Source: Streptomyces sp. I6 (GTDB lineage: Bacteria; Actinomycetota; Actinomycetes; Streptomycetales; Streptomycetaceae). From it: 64,000 bases of DNA. The notes beneath the pieces are model-generated. The model saw only the letters and a program-made list of their open reading frames with translations, ran no database searches and was not told the DNA's origin. Position numbers and translations under genes: made by a program. This document shows, one piece after another, positions 10,169-18,534 of this stretch. The stretch spans positions 1,767,501 to 1,831,500 of the forward strand of contig RHDP01000001.1 in the NCBI GenBank assembly GCA_003725745.1. The letters are read 5' to 3'. Every line of letters starts with the position of its first letter. The first letter of the stretch is position 1.

Positions 10169-10728
10169 CTCAACCCGGCGAGCACCAGCATCAGCCCGGC
10201 CGCGATCCTCGTGATCAGCTTCAACGGCAGGTACTTGAGGAGCGTCCGGCCGCCCACAATGCCCAGTCCGGCCACCGCCCACAGCGCCAGTACCGCGCCG
10301 AGGCCGACGGAGAGCGGATTGTCGTAGCGGGCCGCGAGGTTGGCGGTCATGATCTGGGTCAGATCGCCGAACTCCGCGACCAGGATCAGCATGAACCCCG
10401 CACCGGAGACCTTCCAGAAGGACTGGTCGGACGGGGCCTTGATGCTCTCGTCGTCGCCGTCGGGCTTCTTCAGCAGCAGCAACGCCGCGCCCGCGAGGAA
10501 GAGCACGCCGACGACCGCCTGCACCAGCCGCTGTGGCAGCAGGGTCAGCACACTGCCCGCCGCGATCGCCAGCGCGACGTGGACGGCGAAGGCGGCGGCG
10601 ACTCCGACGAAGACGTACGAGGCGCGGTAGCGGGTGCCGAGCACCAGTCCGGCCATGGCCGTCTTGTCGGGAAGCTCGGCGAGAAAGACGACGCCGAAGG
10701 TGATCGCCATGGTCGTGATACTGAACAC
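10144..10728 (-). CDS. TMEM165/GDT1 family Mn2+/Ca2+ exporter
   Basis: A 194-residue six-helix membrane protein of the GDT1/TMEM165 (UPF0016) family, which moves Mn2+ or Ca2+ out of the cytoplasm in exchange for protons. Both signature motifs are present: FLAELPDKT (Glu18-Asp21-Lys22-Thr23) and LVAEFGDLTQ in the second half, forming the inverted-repeat transport site. A charged cytosolic loop (KKPDGDDESIKAP) joins the halves. I chose the GTG at 10728, which has GAGGAA 8-9 bases upstream and puts motif 1 in helix 1; an earlier in-frame start would lie inside the upstream riboswitch. The yybP-ykoY element upstream predicts induction by Mn2+. Confidence 0.92.
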   Translation of the reverse strand: MFSITTMAITFGVVFLAELPDKTAMAGLVLGTRYRASYVFVGVAAAFAVHVALAIAAGSVLTLLPQRLVQAVVGVLFLAGAALLLLKKPDGDDESIKAPSDQSFWKVSGAGFMLILVAEFGDLTQIMTANLAARYDNPLSVGLGAVLALWAVAGLGIVGGRTLLKYLPLKLITRIAAGLMLVLAGLSLYEAIAG

Positions 10729-10849
10729 GGGTAGAGATTCCTCGATCGGTCGGGCCCTGCCGCGCCGAGAGACCTGAGCGAGAGCGTTCCAGGGGTCGCT
10801 TCGGCACGGCAGCGGCCATGGACGTCCTGGACGGTCATGGTCACTGCTT

Positions 10850-10952
10850 GCCGAAGGTCTCACCGGCGGACCGCTGCGCGACCGCCTCCGGGCGCCGGCC
10901 GGGCGAGCCCGGCAGTATGTCGACGTTCCGGCGTAGGGCTACTCCCCTTCTG
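10850..10952 (-). ncRNA. yybP-ykoY (Mn2+) riboswitch
   Basis: Read on the minus strand, the element opens with AGAAGGGGAGUAGCCC (10938-10953) and closes with GGUGAGACCUUCGGC (about 10850-10864). These are the two conserved loop-docking segments of the yybP-ykoY aptamer: the GGGGAGUAGC 5' signature and the GAGACCUU 3' signature that forms the Mn2+ site. The roughly 70 bases between them form the two coaxial GC-rich stems. It ends 122 bases before the start of a GDT1-type exporter, a gene family typically controlled by this riboswitch. A downstream GCCGAAG (minus strand, 10799-10805) can pair with the 3' CUUCGGC of the aptamer, a possible switching helix. Confidence 0.9.
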
Positions 10953-11134
10953 CTGCGTACAGAGTACGGGACGCCGATGGGAGACGTCGGGGACCGGTCG
11001 CCGACGCCGTCACGTACCCGATCCCGGTGACCATGACCGATCCGGTCCCGGCCGGTGTCAAGGCCGACCGGTCCCGGCCGGCGCCGCGCACCCGGTCCCG
11101 GCCGGTGCCGCGTACACCGATCCCGCCTCGCCCG

Positions 11135-11914
11135 TCACGAACCCGGTTCCGCGCCCTTCGCCGACGCGGCCGGGGGATCCCGGTGCAGCCGTCCGCGCGA
11201 CACCAGTTCCAGCACCACCGCGACCGCCACGGCCTGCACCGCCATCAGCGCGACGAGGACGAACAGCTGCACCGCACCCGCCTGGAGCGGTGACGCCCCG
11301 CCGAGCAGCATCCCGACGAACGCACCCGGGAGCGTGACCAGCCCCACCGTCCTGGTCTGGTCGAGTCCCGGCAGCAGCGCGTCGGCGGCCGCGTCCCTGA
11401 CCACCTCGAGCCGGGCGTCGCGGTCGGACAACCCGATCGCCATTCCGGCCTCGACCTCCCCGTGCCGGGTGGCGAGTTCGTCGAGTGCGCGCCGTCCGGC
11501 GAGCACCGTCGCGGTCAGCCCGCCGCCGATGAGGATGCCGGTCACCGGGATGAGTGCGATGCCCTTCACCGGGACGAGGCCGGTGAGCAGCAGGGCGGCG
11601 ACGACCGGCACGACGCCCGCGCCGATCGGCAGGGCCGTGAGCCACCAGGTGCCGTTCGGGGTGACGCGCCGGCCCGCGGTGCGTACGGCCACGGCGTACA
11701 TCACCAGCAGGAAGGCGAGCAGCAGCGGGACGGAGCGGACAGCCCAGCCGATGACGAGCGAGACCGCGCCCAGCTGGACCGCGGCGCGCAGACCCGCCAC
11801 CACCATCTCGCGGGCGCGGCCCGGCCCGAGGTGGGCGACGGCCGCGACACAGGCGGCGGCGGCCAGGAGCACGGCGAGGACGACCCCGAACGTCACGTTG
11901 ACCGGCAGCAGCAC
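11135..11914 (-). CDS. FetB/UPF0014 family ABC transporter permease
   Basis: A 259-residue membrane protein with about seven helices. It carries the family signatures IALIPVTGILIGGGLTATV and QTRTVGLVTLPGAFVGMLLG, and a cytosolic loop (ALDELATRHGEVEAGMAIGL) typical of the FetB (YbbM) group. In E. coli FetAB exports iron and lowers peroxide stress. No ATPase partner (FetA) is adjacent, so it may pair with one elsewhere. The GTG at 11914 is the first start in frame. It is next to a Mn exporter on the same strand, but separated by the riboswitch promoter region, so the two are not one operon. Confidence 0.85.
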   Translation of the reverse strand: MLLPVNVTFGVVLAVLLAAAACVAAVAHLGPGRAREMVVAGLRAAVQLGAVSLVIGWAVRSVPLLLAFLLVMYAVAVRTAGRRVTPNGTWWLTALPIGAGVVPVVAALLLTGLVPVKGIALIPVTGILIGGGLTATVLAGRRALDELATRHGEVEAGMAIGLSDRDARLEVVRDAAADALLPGLDQTRTVGLVTLPGAFVGMLLGGASPLQAGAVQLFVLVALMAVQAVAVAVVLELVSRGRLHRDPPAASAKGAEPGS

Positions 11915-12096
11915 GCGCCAACCCTAAGCCTGCCGAAGTGAATTGCCGGTGCCACGAACCCTTGAAGTGACGTGTTCATGTCGTCACTCTGTTACCTGGC
12001 GCCCATCCCCAGGCAATCCGGCGCCGCAACCATGGCGCGGGCCCGGCCCTTCAGGGCCCGGTCCGGGCAACGCCCCCCACTCTCCAAGGAGTTCGC

Positions 12097-12750
12097 ATGT
12101 CAGGTCTCTACGCGCGTCGAGCCACCCGGACCGCCGTGTTCGCCGCGTCCGCCGCCCTCGCGTCGGCCACCGCGCTGCTCACCGCGCCCGAGGCCCAGGC
12201 CGCCCCGCCCACGCCGGTCAGCGCGGCCACCGCCCGCACCTACCTGGGCCAGCTCACGGTCAAGGCGGAAGGTTCCTCCTCCGGCTACAGCCGCGACAAG
12301 TTCCCCCACTGGATCACCCAGTCGGGCGCCTGCAACACGCGCGAGGTGGTCCTCAAGCGCGACGGTTCCCAGGTCGTCCAGGACTCCGGCTGCGCCGCCG
12401 TCAGCGGAAGCTGGTACTCCCCGTTCGACGGCGCCACCTGGTACGCCGCCTCGGACGTCGACATCGACCACATCGTGCCGCTCGCGGAGGCCTGGCGCTC
12501 CGGGGCCAGCTCGTGGTCCACCTCCTCGCGCCAGGCGTTCGCCAACGACCTGACCCGGCCGCAGCTGATAGCCGTCACCGACGACGTGAACCAGTCCAAG
12601 GGCGACCGGGACCCCGCCGAATGGATGCCGCCGAGCAGCTCCTACCACTGCGTGTACGCCCGTATGTGGGTGCACACCAAGCACTACTGGAGCCTGTCCG
12701 TCGACTCCGCCGAGAAGTCCGCCCTGCAGTCCGTCCTCAACGGCTGCTGA
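12097..12750 (+). CDS. Secreted HNH-type nuclease (DUF1524/GmrSD-like)
   Basis: A 217-residue exported protein. A Sec signal peptide with a twin-Arg-poor basic head (MSGLYARRATRT), an Ala-rich core and an AQA-A cleavage site near residue 35 precede the mature domain. The catalytic signature VDIDHIVPLAEAW (about 121-133, His125) and the metal-binding partner DDVNQSKGDRDPAEWMP (Asn165, Lys168) fit the beta-beta-alpha-metal HNH fold of the DUF1524 group. Four Cys residues probably form disulfides outside the cell. Such enzymes are extracellular DNases used for nutrient recovery. It has its own terminator downstream. Confidence 0.92.
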   Translation: MSGLYARRATRTAVFAASAALASATALLTAPEAQAAPPTPVSAATARTYLGQLTVKAEGSSSGYSRDKFPHWITQSGACNTREVVLKRDGSQVVQDSGCAAVSGSWYSPFDGATWYAASDVDIDHIVPLAEAWRSGASSWSTSSRQAFANDLTRPQLIAVTDDVNQSKGDRDPAEWMPPSSSYHCVYARMWVHTKHYWSLSVDSAEKSALQSVLNGC

Positions 12751-12760
12751 CCCACCGACG

Positions 12761-12804
12761 GCCGGCCGGAGGAAGCAACCACCCGCCCAACCCCTCCGGC
12801 CGGC
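12761..12804 (+). terminator. Hairpin after the secreted nuclease gene
   Basis: Perfect 12-bp arms GCCGGCCGGAGG and its complement (12761-12772 and 12793-12804) around a 20-base loop, 10 bases past the nuclease stop. The remaining spacer to 13067 is low-complexity (CCACGA and TCGCCC runs) with no gene. Confidence 0.7.
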
Positions 12805-13067
12805 CACGGCCGCGGATGACCACGACCACGACCAAGACCACAACCTCGCCCTCGCCCTCGCCCAGGACCACGACCGCGGAGAGACACCGTCACCGGCACC
12901 CGTATCCGCACCGGCACCGGTACCGGCCGGAGGCACCGATGCGTCCAGGGGCCCCGGACACCCGACCGGCCCACGGCTGGCACCGGCCGAATCGCCCTCC
13001 GGCATGGAACCGCGCCGCCTTCCCCCGTCGTTCCGTACCGTACGGGTGGGGCGACGGAGGAGGGCAC

Positions 13068-14945
13068 ATGGCAGCGGGGCTGCGCCTGGGACCGCTACTG
13101 CGGTACGTGGACTGGGAGACCGGTGAGCACGCGACCGTCTGGATCGAGGCGGACCGGCCGTGCACGGCCGAGGTGCGGTGCCTCGGCGCGCCCTCCGGAG
13201 AGGGCCCCGGTGAGGCCGCCGCGCCGACCGCCGGGGACGCCGGAGCGAGCGGTGCCCCCGGCGGCGCGGGCGCCCAGAGTGCCGAGGGCGCCGAGGACGC
13301 CCGAAGTGCAGAGGGTGCAGAGGACACCAGGAGCACCCAGGACACCCGGGACACCCAGAGCACCCAGAGCACCGGCTCTCCGGGCGGCCCGCCTGCCGTC
13401 TCGTCGAAGGGCGCGGGCGGCTCGGCCCGCACGTTCCGGATCGAGGGCCACCACTACGCCCTGATCCCGGTCTCCGGCCTCTCCCCCGCCTCGTCGACGG
13501 AGTACGAGGTACTGCTCGACGGCCGCCGGGTCTGGCCGCCGGCCGACTCGCCGTACCCGCCGAGCGTGATCCGCACGCCGGCCATCCCCGCCGAGGCGGT
13601 ACGGGTCGCCTTCGGCTCCTGCCGGTGGTCCGCGCCACCGGCCCGCAAGCACGATCCGATCGGACCGGACGCGCTGGACACCCTGGCCGCGCGGATGGCG
13701 GCCGAGCCGGAGGGCGAGCGCCCCGACCTGCTGGTACTGCTGGGCGACCAGGTGTACGCGGATGCGACCTCGCAGGAGACCCAGCGGTGGCTCGCGACCC
13801 GGCGGGATCTCGGCCGGCCGCCCGGGACCCAGGTGGCGGACTACGAGGAGTACCACCGGCTGTACGAGGAGTCCTGGCTGGACCCACAGGTGCGGTGGCT
13901 GCTGTCCACCGTCCCCAGCTGCATGATCTTCGACGACCACGACGTCATCGACGACTGGAACACCAGCGCCTCCTGGGTCTCCGAGATGCGGGCGACGCCC
14001 TGGTGGCGGGAGCGCATCCTCAGCGGCCTGATGTCCTACTGGGTCCACCAGCACCTGGGCAACCTCTCCCCGGCCGAGCTGGCCGGCGACCCGGTCTACG
14101 CGGCCGTGCGGGACGCCCCGGACGGCACCGAGGCCCTCCGGGCGTTCGCGGCCCGGGCGGACGCCGACCCCGCCTCGGTCCGCTGGAGCTACCGGCGCGA
14201 CTTCGGCAGGACCCGGCTGCTGATGATCGACACCCGTGCCGCCCGAGTCCTCGACGAGCAGCACCGGGCGATGCTCGACGACGAGGAGGCGTGCTGGCTG
14301 CGCGACCAGGCGCTTCAGGCGCCGGGCTCGTACGACCACCTGCTCATCGGGACCTCGCTGCCCTGGCTGCTGCCCCCGGCCATCCACGACGTGGAGAGCT
14401 GGAACGCGGCGCTGTGCCGGGGGGATCGGGGCGCGCGCTGGGCACGCGTCGGGGAGAACCTGCGAAGACGGGCGGACCTGGAGCACTGGGCGGCCTTCCC
14501 GTCCTCGTTCGAGGAGCTGGCCGCCCTGATCAGGGAGGTGGGCAGCGGCCCGCTGGCGCCCTCGACGGTCTGCGTGCTGTCCGGGGACGTGCACCACGCC
14601 TATGTGGCGGAGCCCCGATGGCCGGACCCGGCGCCCTCCGCCCGGGTGTTCCAGCTGACCTGCTCCCCCGTGCACAACGCCATCCACGCCTCGGTGCGGG
14701 TCGGCTTCCGCTTCGGGTGGAGCCGCGCGGGGCGGCGGCTCGGCCAGGTCATGGCCCGGCACGGCGGGACCGGGCGGCCGACGGTCCGATGGGACAAGAG
14801 CGGCGGCCCCTGGTTCGGGAACCAGCTGATGACCCTGACCCTGAACGGGCGTTCGGCCGAACTCCGGCTGGACCAGACCGGCACGGATCGTACGGGTACG
14901 CGGCTCCTGACCGTGGACGAGCGGAACCTCACGCATGGTCCGTGA
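13068..14945 (+). CDS. PhoD-like alkaline phosphatase/phosphodiesterase
   Basis: A 625-residue metallophosphatase of the PhoD family. Key segments in order: VRVAFGSCRWSAPP with the metal-site Cys, LLVLLGDQVYADA, MIFDDHDVIDDWNTS, RTRLLMIDTRAARVL, LLIGTSLPWLLPP and VCVLSGDVHHAYVAEP. These supply the Fe/Ca-binding Cys, Asp, Asn and His ligands of the family. Unlike classical PhoD there is no twin-arginine signal peptide, so this copy is probably cytoplasmic. Residues about 65-105 are an unusual low-complexity insert made of AEGAEDARS and TQDTRDTQST repeats inside the N-terminal beta domain. ATG 13068 follows GGAGGAGGG. Confidence 0.9.
   Translation: MAAGLRLGPLLRYVDWETGEHATVWIEADRPCTAEVRCLGAPSGEGPGEAAAPTAGDAGASGAPGGAGAQSAEGAEDARSAEGAEDTRSTQDTRDTQSTQSTGSPGGPPAVSSKGAGGSARTFRIEGHHYALIPVSGLSPASSTEYEVLLDGRRVWPPADSPYPPSVIRTPAIPAEAVRVAFGSCRWSAPPARKHDPIGPDALDTLAARMAAEPEGERPDLLVLLGDQVYADATSQETQRWLATRRDLGRPPGTQVADYEEYHRLYEESWLDPQVRWLLSTVPSCMIFDDHDVIDDWNTSASWVSEMRATPWWRERILSGLMSYWVHQHLGNLSPAELAGDPVYAAVRDAPDGTEALRAFAARADADPASVRWSYRRDFGRTRLLMIDTRAARVLDEQHRAMLDDEEACWLRDQALQAPGSYDHLLIGTSLPWLLPPAIHDVESWNAALCRGDRGARWARVGENLRRRADLEHWAAFPSSFEELAALIREVGSGPLAPSTVCVLSGDVHHAYVAEPRWPDPAPSARVFQLTCSPVHNAIHASVRVGFRFGWSRAGRRLGQVMARHGGTGRPTVRWDKSGGPWFGNQLMTLTLNGRSAELRLDQTGTDRTGTRLLTVDERNLTHGP
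13262..13382 (+). repeat. In-frame degenerate tandem repeat inside the phosphatase gene
   Basis: Imperfect 9-30 bp units (GAGGGCGCCGAGGACGCC, then GACACCCAGAGCACCCAG) encode AEGAEDARS/T and TQDTRDTQSTQST. All changes keep the reading frame. The neighbouring coding sequence is not repetitive, so the insert is probably a recent expansion on a surface loop. Confidence 0.75.
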
Positions 14946-15074
14946 CCTTTCACACGGCGGGAGGCGATCCTCACCGCCACCCCCCGGACCCCTCACACGG
15001 CAACGTGCATGATGAGGCGGACGATCCCCTTCCCGCGCCGCCGTGCGCCCCATCTCGACCCGGGAGTCAGTGTC

Positions 15075-17099
15075 TTGCCCGCGTTCCCCCCGGCTCCCTC
15101 CGCCATAGCCCTCGTCGGCGCGGGTCCCCGCGGCACCTCGGTCCTCGAAAGACTCTGCGCCTCCGCTCCCGAGCTGGCCCCGGACACGCCGCTGACCGTG
15201 CATGTGATCGACCCCGCCCCGGCCGGCCCGGGGCAGGTGTGGCGTACGGACCAGCCCCGCGAACTGCTGATGAACACGGTCGCCTCGCAGGTGACGCTGT
15301 TCACCGACGAGAGCGTGGCCTGCGAGGGGCCGGTGCGGACGGGCCCCAGCCTCTACGCCTGGGCGGCAGCCGGCGGCGACCCGGCGCTGGGCCCCGACGA
15401 CTACCCGACCCGGGCCTGCTACGGGCGCTATCTGGCCTGGGCGTTCCGCACCACCGCCGAGAACGCCCCGGACGGCGTCCGGGTGGAGGCGCACCGCGCG
15501 CGTGCGGTACGCATCGACGACGCAGCGGACGGCTCGCAGCAACTCGTACTGGACGACGGGACGGTGTTGTCCGGGCTGAGCGCCGTGGTGCTGGCGCAGG
15601 GTCATCTGCCCGTGGCGCCCGGTGCGGCCCCGGCCGGGCTCGGGGCGTACGCGCGGCGGCACGGTCTGCGCCACTTCCCCCCGGCCAACCCCGCCGATCT
15701 GGACCTCTCCGGGATCGCACCGGGCGAACCGGTGCTGCTGCGCGGACTCGGCCTCAACTTCTTCGACCACATGGCGCTGCTGACGACGGGCCGCGGCGGC
15801 TCGTACCTACGGCAGGGCACCCCGGACGGCGGGGAGCGGCTGGTGTACCGGCCCTCCGGCCGCGAGCCGAGACTCCACGCGGGTTCGCGGCGCGGCATCC
15901 CGTACCAGGCGCGCGGGGACAACGCGAAGGGCGCCTCCGGCCGGCACCACCCGCTGGCCCTCACCCCCGATGTGATCACACGCTTCCGCAGGCGCGCGGA
16001 CGCGGGCGATCCGCCGGACTTCCTCGGTGAGATATGGCCGATGATCGCCAAGGAAGTGGAGACGGTCTACTACGAGACGCTGCTCGGCCCCTCCGCCGCC
16101 CCGGACTCCGGTTTCCGCGCCGCGTTCCTCGCCACCGCGCACGGCAGCGCCGAAGAGGCGGCGGTCCTGGACTCCCACGGATGCCCGCAGTCCGCGCGCT
16201 GGTCCTGGGAGCGGATCTGCCGGCCGTACGCGGGCGAGGCGTTCGGCGGCCCGGACGCCTTCCGCGACTGGCTGCTCGGCCATCTCCGGCGGGACGCGGG
16301 GCACGCCGCGCTCGGCAATGTGGACGGGCCCGTCAAGGCGGCCCTCGACGTGCTGCGGGACGTCCGGAACGAGGTACGGCGGATCGTCGACCACCGCGGG
16401 CTGTCCGGGATGTCGCGGCGGGACCATCTGGACCGCTGGTACACGCCGTTGAACGCCTTCCTCTCCATCGGGCCCCCGCGCCGCCGGATCGAGGAGATGG
16501 CGGCACTGATCGAGGCCGGGGTGCTGAAGGTGGTCGGCCCGAGGACGGCCGTCCGGGCGGAGGGCGGGGTCTTCGTGGCCGAGTCGCCCGATGTGCCCGG
16601 TTCCGCGGTGACGGCGACGACCCTGATCGAGGCCCGGCTGCCGGAGCCCGATCTGCGCCGCAGCCGGGACGAGCTGCTGGCCAGGATGCTGCGGACCGGC
16701 CAGTGCAGGCCGCACGCGGTCGACGGTTACGAGACGGGCGGCCTCGACGTGACCGGGCGCCCCTACCACGTGATTGACCGTCAGGGACGCCCGCATCCGG
16801 GAAGGTTCGCCGTCGGGGTGCCCACCGAGGGAGTGCACTGGGTGACGGCCGCCGGGGCACGGCCGGGGGTGGACTCCGTGACGCTCTCGGACGCCGACGC
16901 GGTGGCCCGCGCCGTGCTCCGCGTGAGCGCGCGGCCTGGACTCCCGGCAACGGACGATCGCCCCCCGAGCAGTGAACCGGAGGGCACGGACTGGTTCCGC
17001 CCTACCGACACCTCACCGGTTCATGCCCCCGGACCGGAGGAGACCCCCGACGCGCCCGCTCGGCGGATCACCGCACGACCGGGCCGGGCCCGTCCGTAG
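15075..17099 (+). CDS. FAD/NAD(P)-binding domain protein (NAD_binding_9 family)
   Basis: A protein of about 674 residues starting with an FAD-binding Rossmann motif IALVGAGPRGTSVLERL, followed by ELLMNTVASQVTLFTDES and AWAFRTTAENAPDG. A middle GLGLNFFDHMALLTTGRGG and a C-terminal FAVGVPTEGVHWVTAAGARP are typical of the large actinobacterial FAD/NAD(P)-binding proteins of this family, thought to be N-hydroxylase- or oxidoreductase-like flavoproteins; no reaction is established. I prefer the TTG at 15075 because GGGAG lies 8 bases upstream and the Rossmann motif then starts near residue 11; an ATG at 15009 is in frame but has no ribosome site. The last 70 residues are Pro/Arg-rich. Confidence 0.82.
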   Translation: MPAFPPAPSAIALVGAGPRGTSVLERLCASAPELAPDTPLTVHVIDPAPAGPGQVWRTDQPRELLMNTVASQVTLFTDESVACEGPVRTGPSLYAWAAAGGDPALGPDDYPTRACYGRYLAWAFRTTAENAPDGVRVEAHRARAVRIDDAADGSQQLVLDDGTVLSGLSAVVLAQGHLPVAPGAAPAGLGAYARRHGLRHFPPANPADLDLSGIAPGEPVLLRGLGLNFFDHMALLTTGRGGSYLRQGTPDGGERLVYRPSGREPRLHAGSRRGIPYQARGDNAKGASGRHHPLALTPDVITRFRRRADAGDPPDFLGEIWPMIAKEVETVYYETLLGPSAAPDSGFRAAFLATAHGSAEEAAVLDSHGCPQSARWSWERICRPYAGEAFGGPDAFRDWLLGHLRRDAGHAALGNVDGPVKAALDVLRDVRNEVRRIVDHRGLSGMSRRDHLDRWYTPLNAFLSIGPPRRRIEEMAALIEAGVLKVVGPRTAVRAEGGVFVAESPDVPGSAVTATTLIEARLPEPDLRRSRDELLARMLRTGQCRPHAVDGYETGGLDVTGRPYHVIDRQGRPHPGRFAVGVPTEGVHWVTAAGARPGVDSVTLSDADAVARAVLRVSARPGLPATDDRPPSSEPEGTDWFRPTDTSPVHAPGPEETPDAPARRITARPGRARP

Positions 17100-17240
17100 C
17101 CGCTCGGTGCCTTCCGCTGCCTCGCCGGCCGGCTGTTCACCTGCCACGGAACGCGAGCGCTCCCGGCGTACCGGCGGCGAACGACACGGTGGCCGCTCCT
17201 ACCGGCCCGGCGGTCCGCCGTCCGCCGGACCGCCCGCCAC

Positions 17241-17440
17241 CGATCCGTGCGCGACCGGACCGCCCGCCGCAGGTCCCGCCCGCCACGATCCGTGCGCCAC
17301 CGATCCGTGCGTCACCGATCCGTGCGCGACCGGACCGCCCGCCGCAGGTCCCGCCCGCCACGATCCGTGCGCCACCGATCCGTGCGTCACCGATCCGTGC
17401 GTCACCGATCCGTGCGCGACCGGACCGCCCGCCGCAGGTC
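17241..17440. repeat. Higher-order tandem repeat (15-bp units in 75/90-bp blocks)
   Basis: Blocks beginning GCGACCGGACCGCCCGCC recur at 17251, 17326 and 17416 (spacing 75 then 90). Each ends in a run of the 15-bp unit CACCGATCCGTGCGT, and the larger block simply has one extra unit. The array fills most of the 384-bp spacer between the flavoprotein and SOD-like genes, which converge here. No gene is visible in it. Confidence 0.85.
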
Positions 17441-17483
17441 CCAGGCCCACCGTCCCACGGGCGTCCCCGAGACGGGTCGGGGC

Positions 17484-18239
17484 TCACGGCGCGCCGTAGC
17501 CGCCGAACGGGACCGTGAAACAGGCCACCCGGGTGCCCGCGCCGCCCTGCTCGGCGTGCAGGACGACCGACTGCGCCCCACCGCGCCGCAGCCCCCGGTC
17601 GTGCCGGGTCTCGGCGTTGCCCTCCCCTGCGGCGTCGGCGGTGAAGTCCAGCCACAGTTCGTTCGCGGGATCGGCGCCCGGCGCGGGCCGGTGCTGGTAG
17701 TGCGGCCCCGCCCCTGCGGGATCCGCGTCGCACGGCGCGGTGTGCACATGGGCGCCGAAGGCGTGCCCCGGCCTCAGCCCGCCCACGCGGGCCCGCACCA
17801 CGGTCCCCGAGCGTTCGGTCGACTGCTCCACCACGATCCACGCCCCCGCCGGCACGAGCGCCCGATCGTAGGTGAGCGCCGTCGACGGAACGAAGGAACC
17901 GGGCGGCGTGAACCGCCCGTAGGCGCGCAGCGCCACCCCCTCGCCCCCGGTCGGCGCCCCGCCGGAACCGGAGAAGCGGTCCTCGCCGGAACCGGAGAAG
18001 AGGTCCCCGTCTGCCAGCGGGCTCGCGTCCGACGGCTGGACTCCACCGGAGCGGGCCCCGCCGGGCGGGCCGCCGAGCAGGGGGACGCCACCGGACGGGA
18101 CCGCTCCCCCGGTCCCGGCGACGGGGCCATGCCGGTCGCCGTCCCGGGGCCCGTCGCCCGCTCCGTAAGCCGCGCCCAGGACCCCTGCGGCCAGTGCCAC
18201 CAGGGCCGCCGCTCCCGCCAGTGCGCCTGCCGCCGCCAT
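17484..18239 (-). CDS. Cu/Zn superoxide dismutase-like exported protein
   Basis: A 251-residue protein with an N-terminal hydrophobic segment (AGALAGAAALVALAAGVLGA), a Gly/Ser/Asp-rich linker and a C-terminal SodC-type domain. The copper-site signature GAHVHTAPC, the bridging/zinc region GPHYQH and the late QSVVLHAEQGG are visible, with a pair of Cys (in TAPC and VACF) placed for the family's disulfide. It would act outside the membrane against superoxide, but Streptomyces also has NiSOD/FeSOD, and catalytic competence of this group is unproven. ATG 18239 follows GAGGAG. Confidence 0.85.
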   Translation of the reverse strand: MAAAGALAGAAALVALAAGVLGAAYGAGDGPRDGDRHGPVAGTGGAVPSGGVPLLGGPPGGARSGGVQPSDASPLADGDLFSGSGEDRFSGSGGAPTGGEGVALRAYGRFTPPGSFVPSTALTYDRALVPAGAWIVVEQSTERSGTVVRARVGGLRPGHAFGAHVHTAPCDADPAGAGPHYQHRPAPGADPANELWLDFTADAAGEGNAETRHDRGLRRGGAQSVVLHAEQGGAGTRVACFTVPFGGYGAP

Positions 18240-18253
18240 GTGCCACTCCTCGT

Positions 18254-18299
18254 TTCCCGGTGCTCGCGGTCCGCTCGCTTCCCGGTGCTCGCGGTCCGC
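18254..18299. repeat. Direct repeat in the SOD-like gene leader
   Basis: Two exact 21-bp copies (18254-18274 and 18279-18299) starting TTCCCGGTGCTCGCGGTCC at 25-bp spacing, 15 bases upstream of the SOD-like start codon. Confidence 0.8.
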
Positions 18300-18534
18300 G
18301 TGCGCGCCGACCCGGCCCGCACGAGGCCCTCGTACCGCGAGCGGACCGGCGGTGTCCCGAGCCGCGCCCGGCACGGGGCGACGACCGGGCGGACTGCACT
18401 CGTACGGCGGTGTCCGGCTTCACCCCGACCCTGGTGATCTCCCCGATCTGTACCGGCGTACGCTCTATGGCTGTCAAGCCGCCCCTGCCGCTCCCCTGCG
18501 ACGTCGCGGCGTTGTCATCCAGTGGGGAGACGTG

